A stretch of DNA of 28,307 nucleotides from Candidatus Ventricola intestinavium (GCA_018715105.1 DVMG01000185.1:1-28307); one strand, 5' to 3'. Shown: positions 16,345 to 23,779, counted from the first letter of the stretch. The notes: generated by a model not told the origin, from the sequence alone. Made by a program: numbers and translations.

Positions 16345-17316
16345 CTATCCTCCGATCTCGTTCATCCGGCGCACCTCGCGGTCGCCGATTTCTTCCATAA
16401 AGCCGTGCCGGGCCGGCTTATTCTCAATGGCGGCGCGGATCTCCCCGGCCAGGCGCGCATCGTCTGCGCCGCCGCGCAGCATTGCGCGCAGGTCAAGCCC
16501 CGCCGTGTGGTTGAGGCAGAGCTTGAGATAGCCGTCCGCCGTGAGCCGCACGCGGTTGCACGCGCCGCAGAATTCGTGGCTCATCGGGCTGATGAAGCCG
16601 ATGGAGCCCGCAAACCCCGCCGGGCGCACATAGCGCGCGGGGCCATAGCCATGCACAGAATCATCCGGCGAGAGCGCGCCAAAGGCGCGTTCCATCTTCG
16701 CTTCCACCTCCTGCGTGGGCACGGGGGAAAGATCCGCGCCGCAGCCCACGGGCATCAGCTCGATGAAGCGGACGCAGACGGGCCTTTCTCGCGCCAGCTC
16801 GGCCAGGCGCACCAGGCCGCCGTCGTTCATGCCGCGCACGGGCACCGCATTGACCTTGACGCCCATGCCCCTTTGCACGGCCTGGTCGATCACCTCCAGC
16901 ACCGTGCGCACATCCCCGCCGCGCGTCATCCGGGCATAGACATCCGGATCGACCGTGTCCAGGCTGATATTCAGGGCGTCAATCCCCGCTTCCTGCGCGC
17001 GATTCACGCGCCCGCGCAGCAGCAGCGCGTTTGTCGTCATGGAAAGCGAGTGAATGCCGGGAACGGCGTGGATCTTCTCCGCCAGATCCAGGCAGCCCAG
17101 CCGGGCCATCGGTTCGCCGCCCGTGATGCGGATGTGCCGGATTCCCATGCCGGCCATCAGGCGGACAACCCGCACGATCTCCTCATACGTCAGCACGTCC
17201 TCGTGCGCCAGGGCTCTGACCCCGCCTTCCGGCATGCAGTACACGCAGCGCAGGTTGCAGCGATCCGTGATGGAGATGCGCAGATAGTCGATTTCCCTGC
17301 CGCAGCGGTCAATCAT
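16345..17316 (-). CDS. moaA: GTP 3',8-cyclase MoaA
   Basis: A 323-residue radical SAM enzyme for the first step of molybdenum cofactor synthesis, turning GTP into 3',8-cyclo-GTP. The SAM cluster ligands are C20, C24 and C27 (CNLRCVYC). The second cluster ligands are C250, C253 and C267 (CGACNRVRLTADGYLKLC). The C-terminal GG (322-323, MNEIGG), needed for activity in known MoaA, is present. The SAM-binding motif reads ITGGEPMAR rather than the more usual GGEPLVR; the Arg is kept. ATG at 17316 has GGGAGG about 10 nt upstream. The gene overlaps moaC by 8 bp; an upstream in-frame extension lies inside moaC and is ignored. Confidence 0.97.
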   Translation of the reverse strand: MIDRCGREIDYLRISITDRCNLRCVYCMPEGGVRALAHEDVLTYEEIVRVVRLMAGMGIRHIRITGGEPMARLGCLDLAEKIHAVPGIHSLSMTTNALLLRGRVNRAQEAGIDALNISLDTVDPDVYARMTRGGDVRTVLEVIDQAVQRGMGVKVNAVPVRGMNDGGLVRLAELARERPVCVRFIELMPVGCGADLSPVPTQEVEAKMERAFGALSPDDSVHGYGPARYVRPAGFAGSIGFISPMSHEFCGACNRVRLTADGYLKLCLNHTAGLDLRAMLRGGADDARLAGEIRAAIENKPARHGFMEEIGDREVRRMNEIGG

Positions 17317-17866
17317 CCCCTTTGCGCCTCCCATCCGGCCCGTCCATGCGCGCCTCATTGCCCTCGGGAGCGCTGCATTCCGCATCGTTGACAAAAACGC
17401 CGCTCTTGCCGCCCGTCTTTTTCGCCAGGTGGATGCCGGTGATTTCCATGCGCTTGTCAAGGGCTTTGCACATGTCGTAAATGGTCAAAAGCGCGACGCT
17501 CACGCCCGTGAGCGCCTCCATCTCCACGCCCGTCTGCCCCGTGAGCGAAGCCGTGCACACGGCCTCCACCTCACAGGCCTTTTCATCCACATGAAAATCG
17601 AGCGAGCAGCTTCCCAGCATCAGCGGGTGACACAGCGGGATCAGCTCGCTGGTGCGCTTGACGGCCATGATGCCGGCCACGCGCGCCACCCCGAGCACAT
17701 CCCCCTTTTTAGCCGTGCCCTCCAAAATCGCCCGCAGCACCGGAGGGCTGACGCGGATGCGCCCTTTGGCAACGGCTGTGCGCGCGGTATCCGTCTTGGC
17801 GGTGACATCCACCATCACGGCCCTGCCTTCCGGATCAAAATGCGTGAGCTTTTCTATCATAGCCAT
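17309..17866 (-). CDS. moaC: Cyclic pyranopterin monophosphate synthase MoaC
   Basis: A 185-residue enzyme that rearranges the MoaA product into cyclic pyranopterin monophosphate. Visible family motifs are SELIPLCHPL (73-82), GVEMEALTGVSVALLTIYDM (113-132, with the active-site Asp at 131) and KTGGKSG (150-156, conserved Lys). The tail after 157 is about 25 residues of acidic/basic sequence. Start at 17866 has GGAGG 4 nt upstream; the ATG at 17860 has better spacing (10 nt), so the protein may be two residues shorter. It overlaps moeA by 10 bp and moaA by 8 bp. Confidence 0.97.
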   Translation of the reverse strand: MAMIEKLTHFDPEGRAVMVDVTAKTDTARTAVAKGRIRVSPPVLRAILEGTAKKGDVLGVARVAGIMAVKRTSELIPLCHPLMLGSCSLDFHVDEKACEVEAVCTASLTGQTGVEMEALTGVSVALLTIYDMCKALDKRMEITGIHLAKKTGGKSGVFVNDAECSAPEGNEARMDGPDGRRKGDD

Positions 17867-19056
17867 ATGACCTCCACCGGCTCTCCTTCCGAAAGCGCGT
17901 CCGATCCCGCCGGGATGTCGATCAGACAGTTGCAGCCGATCATCGAGGCAAGCGAACCGCTCGAGTGATTTTCCCCGGTCAGATAGACATTCCCGCCCTC
18001 ACAGCGCGCGCGGATAAGCCGGCGTCCCCGGCTCTTCTTGGCAAAGGCGCCGCGCAGCACCGCCTTGGTGCGCGGGTTGATCCGTTCCGTGCTTCCTTCC
18101 AGTCGGGCCAGCACGGGCTTGGCAAACAGCTCAAAGCAGGCCAGCGCCGCGAAAGGATTGCCCGACAGGCAGATCAGGAGCTTCCCTTCATACAGGCCGC
18201 ACAGCAGCGGGCTGCCCGGCTTCATCGCCACCTGCCAAAACAGGCGCTGAGCTCCCATCCGCGGCAGGACGCTGTGAAAAATATCCTTCTTGCCGACGGA
18301 AACACCGCCCGTGGTCAGGAGGATGTCCGCATCCTGCGCGGCCCTTTGCAGGGCGGCGGCCACATGCTCCGGGTCATCCCCTTCGCTGTTCAGGACATGG
18401 GCCTGCACCCCCAGCTCGGAAAGCCGGGCCGTGAGCGCCGCGCGGTTGGCATCGTAAATCTTCCCGTAGGGGAGCGCTTCACCGGGCTGCACCAGCTCAT
18501 CGCCCGTACAAAGCAGCGCCACGCGCACACGGGCATACACGTTCACCTGCGTCACGCCGAGGCTGGCAAGCACACCGACATGCGCACTGGTGATGCGCTC
18601 TCCCGCCCGCATGACGCATGCGCCCTGCGCGACATCTTCCCCGGCCCGGCAGATGTTTTCTCCGCTGCTTACGCGGGCATAGATGGCCGCGTATTCCATG
18701 CCCTCGTCCGTATCCTCCTGGCGAATGACGCAGTCGCATCCCTCGGGAATGGGCGCGCCCGTCATGATGCGCAGCGCCTCGCCGCGCGCCACGGAAAAAT
18801 GCTCGCCGCAGCCCGCGCATGCTTCCCCGATCACGCGCAGGCGCACCGGCCTTTCGCGCGACGCGCCCGCAATGTCCCGGCTGTTGAGCGCATAACCATC
18901 CAGCGGCGAGCGGTCAAACGGCGGCACGGGGATGGGCGAAGCGATATCCTGCGCCGCCACACGGCCCCGCGCGCAGGAAAGGGGCACCGTTTCCCTGCCG
19001 GGCACCGGCGCGGCATGTGAAAGCAGCAGCGCCAGCGCGCTTTCCAGCGTCTCCAT
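17857..19056 (-). CDS. moeA: Molybdopterin molybdenumtransferase MoeA
   Basis: A 399-residue protein that hydrolyses adenylylated molybdopterin and inserts molybdate. Family landmarks are PPFDRSPLDGYAL (45-57), LRIMTGAPIPEGCD (95-108), LLCTGDELV (181-189), the MPT-binding TTGGVSVGKKD (248-258), MKPG (278-281) and SGNP (298-301). Domain IV is present at the C-terminus. Length is typical. The start has AGGAAG upstream. It is the second gene of the leftward operon, after a second MoeA-like protein, so two insertase-type proteins are made together. Confidence 0.96.
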   Translation of the reverse strand: METLESALALLLSHAAPVPGRETVPLSCARGRVAAQDIASPIPVPPFDRSPLDGYALNSRDIAGASRERPVRLRVIGEACAGCGEHFSVARGEALRIMTGAPIPEGCDCVIRQEDTDEGMEYAAIYARVSSGENICRAGEDVAQGACVMRAGERITSAHVGVLASLGVTQVNVYARVRVALLCTGDELVQPGEALPYGKIYDANRAALTARLSELGVQAHVLNSEGDDPEHVAAALQRAAQDADILLTTGGVSVGKKDIFHSVLPRMGAQRLFWQVAMKPGSPLLCGLYEGKLLICLSGNPFAALACFELFAKPVLARLEGSTERINPRTKAVLRGAFAKKSRGRRLIRARCEGGNVYLTGENHSSGSLASMIGCNCLIDIPAGSDALSEGEPVEVIWL

Positions 19057-19068
19057 ATTCTGACTTCC

Positions 19069-20100
19069 TCACTTTCCAAACCCGCAGTTGGGGTAGGTGC
19101 ACACGGGGCAATTCAGGCACAGCCCGCCCTCTCCCAGCCGCACGATATCGCCGCGGCGGATCTCCACGCCTGCCGCCACCCATGGCAGCAGGATGTCAAA
19201 CACCGTGCGCCGCGCATACATCACGCAGCCGGGCAGCCCGAGCACGGGCACCTCGCGGCCCTCTGCGGCAGGCAGGTAGCCCACCAGCATCATCGCCCCC
19301 GGCAGAACCGGCGCGCCGTATGTGACCACGCGCGCCCCGGCCGCACGGATGGCGGCGGGCGTGCGGTCGTCCGGATCCACGCTCATGCCGCCGGTGGTCA
19401 GGATGAGCTGCGCGCCGCGCTCAAGCAGCGAACGGATGGCCGCCGTGATCTTCTCCCCATCATCGGGGCACGTTTCGTGGCCCATCACCGTCATGCCGTA
19501 CTCGGCCAGCTTTGCTTCGATCACAGGGGTAAACGTATCCTGAATGCGGCCGTAATACACCTCATTGCCCGTGGTCACGATACCGCAGGCAAGGGGCCTG
19601 AAGGGCAGAACATCCATCAGCGGCCTGTCCCCTGCGGCCTGGCGGACACGCTCCATCTTTTCCTTCTTGATGACAAGCGGAATGACGCGCGTACCGGCCA
19701 GCTTGTCGCCCGCCTTCACGGGTGTGCCGCCGTGGCGCGTGGCGATCATGATCTCCTCTATGGCGTTGACCGCCCTCAGCCGTTCGCCGTCAATCTGCAA
19801 AAGCCCGTCCGTCCCGGCGGTCAGCTCGATCTTGCCCTCGCTGGGCTGGCCGGCCCGGATATTCTTTCCCATGCACAGGTCGCGCAAAATGGCGGCCGCT
19901 TCATCCTCGTGGTAAAGCGTGCCGTCGTTTTCCCACACATAGAGATGATCCTTGCCCAGCTTGAGCAGCTCCGGAATATCTTCCTGCGTCACCACGTGTC
20001 CCTTTTTAAAGGCGACGCCTTTTTTCACATCTTTCACAATCACCGTAATATCGTGACAGAGCACATGCCCCGCCGCGTGTACGGTTTCAATCAGGCGCAT
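19069..20100 (-). CDS. Molybdopterin-binding protein, MoeA/MogA-like with Cys-rich tail
   Basis: A 343-residue protein. After an N-terminal region (1 to about 165) the MoCF-biosynthesis domain shows GIVTTGNEVYYGRI (173-186), LTTGGMSVDPDD (234-245), LPGAM (266-270) and LGLPGC (287-292). The C-terminus carries four cysteines, C328, C331, C334 and C339, in GLCLNCPVCTYPNCGFGK, which looks like a metal site. It lacks the full MoeA domain set, so it is not a plain duplicate. It is the first gene of the leftward operon, with GGGAGG 6 nt before the ATG. Similar proteins accompany molybdenum hydroxylase maturation genes in Clostridia; the exact reaction is unknown. Confidence 0.85.
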   Translation of the reverse strand: MRLIETVHAAGHVLCHDITVIVKDVKKGVAFKKGHVVTQEDIPELLKLGKDHLYVWENDGTLYHEDEAAAILRDLCMGKNIRAGQPSEGKIELTAGTDGLLQIDGERLRAVNAIEEIMIATRHGGTPVKAGDKLAGTRVIPLVIKKEKMERVRQAAGDRPLMDVLPFRPLACGIVTTGNEVYYGRIQDTFTPVIEAKLAEYGMTVMGHETCPDDGEKITAAIRSLLERGAQLILTTGGMSVDPDDRTPAAIRAAGARVVTYGAPVLPGAMMLVGYLPAAEGREVPVLGLPGCVMYARRTVFDILLPWVAAGVEIRRGDIVRLGEGGLCLNCPVCTYPNCGFGK

Positions 20101-20136
20101 TGTATCCCTCCCATGTTAAAAAACATTTGCGGGGTT

Positions 20137-20165
20137 AGTATAGCACGGGGAACGGGCTGTGGCAA
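20137..20165 (-). promoter_or_regulatory. Sigma-A promoter of the leftward molybdenum cofactor operon
   Basis: On the minus strand TTGCCA (20160-20165), 17 bp, TATACT (20137-20142). The short leader contains the inverted repeat ATGTT-AAAA-AACAT (20113-20126) just after the likely transcription start, a possible operator. The leader is about 30 nt, too short for a Moco riboswitch. Confidence 0.75.
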
Positions 20166-20218
20166 GGGGTTTTGACGCGCTGCGGCGGCCGGATGCGGGA
20201 CAAAAGGGCGCGCTTCTC

Positions 20219-20247
20219 TTTACATTTTGCATGCAAACGGGTATAAT
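20219..20247 (+). promoter_or_regulatory. Sigma-A promoter of the rightward operon with palindrome in the spacer
   Basis: TTTACA (20219-20224), 17 bp, perfect TATAAT (20242-20247). The spacer holds the 12-bp perfect palindrome TTTGCATGCAAA (20226-20237), placed where a repressor or MerR-type regulator would bind. The promoter lies back to back with the leftward one, about 50 bp between their -35 elements. Confidence 0.8.
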
Positions 20248-20325
20248 GCGGATATCATGGCGTTTGTTCGGCTTGGGAATTGTTTCACGAGCCGTCCGCG
20301 GCTGCGCAAGGGAGGAGGCGGTTTT

Positions 20326-21093
20326 ATGCAGGTCATCACCCCGCTTTTTAACCTGGAAAATTTTCCGGCGGAAATCCGCGCCCTGGTCCCATGCAGGTTT
20401 GAGGGCCGAACGGTCGGCGCGTTTTTTCTTCCTCCCCGCCGCGCGGTGACGGACGTGCATGGCCTTGCCCTGCGCGCGCTCGCGCAGGGCCGTGTGCTGA
20501 TTCTCTACATCGACGGGCTCGGCTACTCACTCTATACACGCGCACGTCTGCCCTTTATAAAGCGCACCTTTCTATGCACGCCCGCACGCACGGCCTATCC
20601 TCCGCTGACCCAGCCCTGCATGGCCTCCATGCTCACCGGCGTATGGCCGGATGCGCACGGCGTGCTTTCCCGCCGGCATCACAAGCCGCGTGTGCCGTCG
20701 CTGATGTCGGTGCCGGGTGCCGTGCTCGTGGAGGCGGACAGCGAACTGCTTGCCCTTGAAAAAGCGCCTGTGCTCACCCTTCCCTGCGAGGGAGAGAGCG
20801 TGGATGCCGCCGTGCTGCGCGCCGCGCTGCCCTTTGTCTGTGGGGATGCGCCGCTTGTCATCGTGCATTTTCACGGCCTTGACGATATGGAGCACGCGCT
20901 GGGCGACGATGCATCCGCACTCGCGGACAAGCTGACCGAACTCGATGAGGCCGTGGCCCGCCTGTGCGCCGCGTTTCACGGCACAGCCATCTTCTGCGCC
21001 GATCATGGCGCGCACGGCTCCGCCGGAAGCGCGGGCCACGGAGCCTTTGACTGCCGGGATATGTTCGTCCCGCTGGGGGAGGCCGTTTTGTGA
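20326..21093 (+). CDS. Alkaline phosphatase superfamily protein (type I phosphodiesterase / nucleotide pyrophosphatase-like)
   Basis: A 255-residue compact hydrolase. The two-metal site of the superfamily is complete by eye: D63 in LYIDGLG, nucleophile T95 in YPPLTQPCMASMLTG, D186/D187 and H190 in FHGLDDMEH, D226 and H227 in CADHG, and H238 in GHGAF. The segment TGVWPDAHGV matches the nucleotide pyrophosphatase/phosphodiesterase branch. It would cleave a phosphodiester or pyrophosphate bond in the cytoplasm, as no signal peptide is seen. It heads an operon with MobB-like and NTPase genes opposite the cofactor operon, so a nucleotide-linked cofactor is a reasonable but unproven substrate. AGGAGG lies 7 nt before the ATG; an upstream ATG at 20227 lies ahead of the promoter's -10 and is rejected. 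Confidence 0.82.
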   Translation: MQVITPLFNLENFPAEIRALVPCRFEGRTVGAFFLPPRRAVTDVHGLALRALAQGRVLILYIDGLGYSLYTRARLPFIKRTFLCTPARTAYPPLTQPCMASMLTGVWPDAHGVLSRRHHKPRVPSLMSVPGAVLVEADSELLALEKAPVLTLPCEGESVDAAVLRAALPFVCGDAPLVIVHFHGLDDMEHALGDDASALADKLTELDEAVARLCAAFHGTAIFCADHGAHGSAGSAGHGAFDCRDMFVPLGEAVL

Positions 21094-21398
21094 AGGGACT
21101 GAAAGAAGGCTGGCAAAGCCTGCCGCGCGTGCATATCGCTGCGCGCACCACCAGCGCCTCCGGCCCGGCGCGCGAGGATCAATGCGACGCCATTTCACTG
21201 CAGGACGCGCTTGAAAACCCGGCCGCCCGGCGTGTCATCGTGCGCGGGGAAGACGGCATGGCGCTTGCGATCCGCGCGCAGGATGTGCATGACGCTTACC
21301 TCGCCCCCCTGCCGGAGGGCGGGTGGCAGCTCTTTTTCGCGCGGGACGCCACGCGCAGGCGCCGTCTCAAGCATCCGGCGCTCTTCCTTTCGGAATAG
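21090..21398 (+). CDS. Hypothetical protein, 102 residues
   Basis: Family not recognised. It is a small cytoplasmic-looking protein without membrane segments. The middle reads ISLQDALENPAARRVIVRGE and DGMALAIRAQDVHDAYLAPL; the end is basic (ATRRRRLKH). The start is GTG at 21090, with GGAGG 7 nt upstream, overlapping the phosphodiesterase stop in a GTGA arrangement. This coupling suggests the two proteins are made in matched amounts and may form a complex. Confidence 0.75.
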   Translation: MKGLKEGWQSLPRVHIAARTTSASGPAREDQCDAISLQDALENPAARRVIVRGEDGMALAIRAQDVHDAYLAPLPEGGWQLFFARDATRRRRLKHPALFLSE

Positions 21399-21512
21399 CC
21401 GCTTTAACCGTCTCTTTCCATGGATTTTCTTTCCCCTTCTTCTTTTATTTTTCCGTCCATCTTCCGTTTATCCGGCCGCCCATGCGGGCGCCGTCTGCTG
21501 AGGAGTCCTGCT
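21399..21512 (+). other. Pyrimidine-rich gap inside the rightward operon
   Basis: This 114-bp gap is T/C-rich (for example TTTTCTTTCCCC and CTTCTTCTTTTATTTTTCC). It ends in a GC hairpin (CGGC-GCCC with GGGC-GCCG, about 21473-21493) just before the mobB ribosome binding site. No clear promoter or terminator was found. The hairpin could affect translation of the next gene. Confidence 0.3.
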
Positions 21513-22199
21513 ATGAAGATCATCACCGTCGTCGGTATCCGCAAATCCGGCAAGACCGGCACCGTCACCGCGCTCATTGAGGCCATCCGCCGGCGCGGCA
21601 AGCGCGTGGGCACGTGCAAGACGGTGTTCTGCCCCACGTTTTCCATCGACACCCCCACAAGCAACACCGCGCGCCACATGCGCGCAGGGGCGCAGTTGGT
21701 GTGCGCGCGCGCCCGGCATGAAACCGCCTTGATCCGCCCGCAGGCCATGGCGCTTTCGGAGGTGCTGCGCGCATATGCCGGTTTTGACTATGTGCTGCTG
21801 GAGGGCGACTACCTCTCCCCCGTGCCGCGCCTTGTCGCCGCGCACACGGATGCGGACGCTCTGCCCCGCCTGAACGAACAAACCCTCGCCTTTGTGGGAC
21901 GCATCAGCACGCGCACGGACATCGCTTTGCCGCTTCCCCGCTTTAACGCGCTGGAGGAGGCGGATGCCCTGCTTGACTTTATCGACCGCCATGTGCCGGA
22001 CATGCAGCCTTCCCCGGCGCTCGACACCCCCCTGCCGCCTGTTCCTGGCGTAACGGACGACGGCTTTTGCCAGTGCGGCTGCCACCATCACCAGCAAAAG
22101 CAGGGGGACGTGCAGGTCACGGTGGGCGGACGCGCTCTTTCCCTGACCGAAGAACAGCGCGCGCAGGTGCTCGCCTGGGCCGGGGAGGCACGCCCATGA
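21513..22199 (+). CDS. mobB: MobB-like molybdopterin-guanine dinucleotide synthesis GTPase with Cys/His cluster
   Basis: A 228-residue P-loop protein. It opens MKIITVVGIRKSGKT, with the Walker A motif at 8-15, and continues TVTALIEAIRRRGKRVGTCK, typical of MobB. The Walker B-like segment is YVLLEGDY (93-100). MobB assists MobA in joining a nucleotide to molybdopterin. This protein is longer than usual MobB (about 160-175 residues). The extra C-terminal part carries C186, C188, C190 and H191-H193 (FCQCGCHHH), a probable metal site, followed by VQVTVGGRALSLTEEQ. No MobA is in the window. ATG at 21513 has GAGGAG 7 nt upstream. The stop overlaps the next start (ATGA). Confidence 0.87.
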   Translation: MKIITVVGIRKSGKTGTVTALIEAIRRRGKRVGTCKTVFCPTFSIDTPTSNTARHMRAGAQLVCARARHETALIRPQAMALSEVLRAYAGFDYVLLEGDYLSPVPRLVAAHTDADALPRLNEQTLAFVGRISTRTDIALPLPRFNALEEADALLDFIDRHVPDMQPSPALDTPLPPVPGVTDDGFCQCGCHHHQQKQGDVQVTVGGRALSLTEEQRAQVLAWAGEARP

Positions 22200-22759
22200 G
22201 CGCGGCGCTGCCGCCCATCCGCCGTCATCTCTTTTTGACGGGGGACAGGCAGACCGGCAAATCGACCCTCCTGCGCCGCCTGATGGAAGCCTGCTCGCTG
22301 GAGTGCTCCGGCTTTGAAACGCGCGCTTTTTCTCTTGGCGGCGAGCGGCGGGGATTCACCCTGCATGGGCGCGTGCCCATGGCGCCTTTTGAAAATGACT
22401 GCGTGGCCTGTGTGCGCGTGGCGCAGCGCAAGAGCGTGGCGGTGCTGCCCGTGTTTGAGGAAAACGGCGTGCAGATCCTCCGGCTCAGCCTGGAGGCACC
22501 CGCTCCGTTTATCCTGATGGACGAGCTGGGCCGGCTTGAGCGGGAGGCGGCGGCCTTCTGCACTCAGGCGCTTGCCTGTCTAAGCACAGAAAAGCGTGTT
22601 CTCGGCGTCCTTCAGCGATGTGATTCTCCGCTTGGCGAAGCCATTCGCGCCCGGGACGACGTAACCGTGCTCTCCGTCACCCAGGAAAACCGCGAGGAAC
22701 TCCTTCGCGCGCTCATTCCCGTGTTTGCGCCGTCTTCCGGCCCCGCTGCTTTTCTTTGA
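22196..22759 (+). CDS. P-loop NTPase, THEP1-like nucleoside triphosphatase
   Basis: A 187-residue NTPase. The Walker A motif GDRQTGKST lies at 16-24 after a beta strand (HLFLT). The Walker B segment FILMDELGRLE (105-115) contains D109/E110. Length and these motifs fit the THEP1 (nucleoside-triphosphatase type 1) family, which hydrolyses various NTPs to NDPs. The ATG overlaps the mobB stop by 4 bp, so the two P-loop proteins are probably made together. A role in supplying or trimming the nucleotide used in cofactor maturation is possible but only inferred from position. Confidence 0.8.
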   Translation: MSAALPPIRRHLFLTGDRQTGKSTLLRRLMEACSLECSGFETRAFSLGGERRGFTLHGRVPMAPFENDCVACVRVAQRKSVAVLPVFEENGVQILRLSLEAPAPFILMDELGRLEREAAAFCTQALACLSTEKRVLGVLQRCDSPLGEAIRARDDVTVLSVTQENREELLRALIPVFAPSSGPAAFL

Positions 22760-22791
22760 ATTTCCGTAAGGTCTGAAAGGAGAAGGTACGC

Positions 22792-23604
22792 ATGCTCAAC
22801 CGAATTTTTCTCTCCGCCGATATTGAAGGCACATGCGGCATCGCCCATTGGGATGAAACCGAGCTGAACAAGCCGGATTACGAGCCCTTTCGCCGCCAGA
22901 TGACCCGCGAGGTGGCTGCCGCGTGCGAAGGCGCCCTGGCTGCCGGCAGTGAGGATATCCTCATCAAGGACGCGCATGACAGCGCGCGCAACCTGCTCCC
23001 CGGCGAGCTTCCGCTGGGCGTGCAGATCTTCCGGGGCTGGGGGAGCGACATTCACTCCATGGTTTCCGGCCTGGATGCCAGCTTCGCCGGCGCAATCTTC
23101 ACCGGCTATCACGCCTCGTCCAACACCAGCGATAACCCGCTTTCCCATACGATGAACCTTGGCAACACATCCGTGCGCATCAACGGCATTCAGGCCAGCG
23201 AGCTGGTCATCAATGCGTTTGCCGCGGCGATGTATGACGTGCCGGTGCTGATGGTCACCGGGGATGTGGGCGTGTGCGAGCAGGCCCGGCGGCTGAACCC
23301 GCACATCGTCACCGTGCCGGTGAGCCGCGGCTGCGGCAACGGCTCCATCTCCATCCATCCCGCGGAGGCCGTGCGCCGGATCCGAGAGGCTTCCGAGCAT
23401 GCGGTGCGCGAGGGCATCGCCCATCCGGAACATTTTGCCCTCGCCCTTCCCAACAAGTTTGATGTGGAAGTCGAGTTCGTCAAGCATGCCCATGCCCGCC
23501 GGGCGGGTTTTTATCCCGGCGCAAAGCAGACCGGTCCGCGCAGCGTCCTCTTTTCCTCTGACGCGTATTACGATGTGCTGCGCTTTTTCCTGTTTTGCCT
23601 TTGA
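22792..23604 (+). CDS. M55 family D-aminopeptidase DppA-like
   Basis: A 270-residue zinc aminopeptidase of the DppA family, which removes D-amino acids (D-Ala) from short peptides. Likely metal ligands are D10 and E12 in SADIEGTCGI, H62 in KDAHDSARN, H107 in TGYHASS, and E137 in GIQASELVINAF. GAIFTGYHA and VPVLMVTGDV are typical. AAAGGAG lies 9 nt before the ATG. It follows the NTPase gene by 32 bp without a terminator and is itself followed by one, so it ends the rightward operon. A link to cofactor maturation is not obvious; the association may be loose. Confidence 0.9.
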   Translation: MLNRIFLSADIEGTCGIAHWDETELNKPDYEPFRRQMTREVAAACEGALAAGSEDILIKDAHDSARNLLPGELPLGVQIFRGWGSDIHSMVSGLDASFAGAIFTGYHASSNTSDNPLSHTMNLGNTSVRINGIQASELVINAFAAAMYDVPVLMVTGDVGVCEQARRLNPHIVTVPVSRGCGNGSISIHPAEAVRRIREASEHAVREGIAHPEHFALALPNKFDVEVEFVKHAHARRAGFYPGAKQTGPRSVLFSSDAYYDVLRFFLFCL

Positions 23605-23616
23605 TTGTTTTATCTG

Positions 23617-23659
23617 GCCGCGCTTTTGCCGATCCGGGAAAGCGCGGCGTTTCTTTTTT
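23617..23659 (+). terminator. Terminator of the rightward operon
   Basis: GCCGCGCTTT (23617-23626) pairs perfectly with AAAGCGCGGC (23639-23648), followed by GTTTCTTTTTT. It lies just after the dppA-like stop. Confidence 0.88.
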
Positions 23660-23722
23660 GCTTTTCCCCTGCCTGTCACCGCATGCCCGGCCGGGTTTTC
23701 AGAAGAGCCGCTTTTTTCTTTC

Positions 23723-23743
23723 ATGCCGGGAGAAAACCGGCAT
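23723..23743 (+). other. Small hairpin before the c-di-GMP phosphodiesterase promoter
   Basis: ATGCCGG (23723-23729) and CCGGCAT (23737-23743), followed by seven A residues and then the -35 element. It is not a terminator for plus-strand transcripts. It could be an operator or simply an inverted repeat. Confidence 0.35.
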
Positions 23744-23750
23744 AAAAAAA

Positions 23751-23779
23751 TTGAAGCCGCCGTGTTTCTGTGTTATGAT
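23751..23779 (+). promoter_or_regulatory. Sigma-A promoter of the GGDEF-EAL gene
   Basis: TTGAAG (23751-23756), 17 bp, TATGAT (23774-23779). The leader to the ATG at 23845 is about 60 nt. No c-di-GMP riboswitch features were recognised. Confidence 0.7.

Noticed and set aside
15367..17391. Long open frame (over 600 codons) on the plus strand
   Set aside because: It lies opposite moaA and mogA, whose motifs are unmistakable; its His/Arg/Ala-rich product is a GC-rich antisense shadow.
20101..20136. Moco riboswitch upstream of the cofactor operon
   Set aside because: The leader from the predicted transcription start is only about 30 nt, too short for that RNA.
22612..23724. 370-codon open frame on the minus strand
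   Set aside because: It is antisense to the dppA-like gene and runs through a terminator hairpin; no family resemblance.
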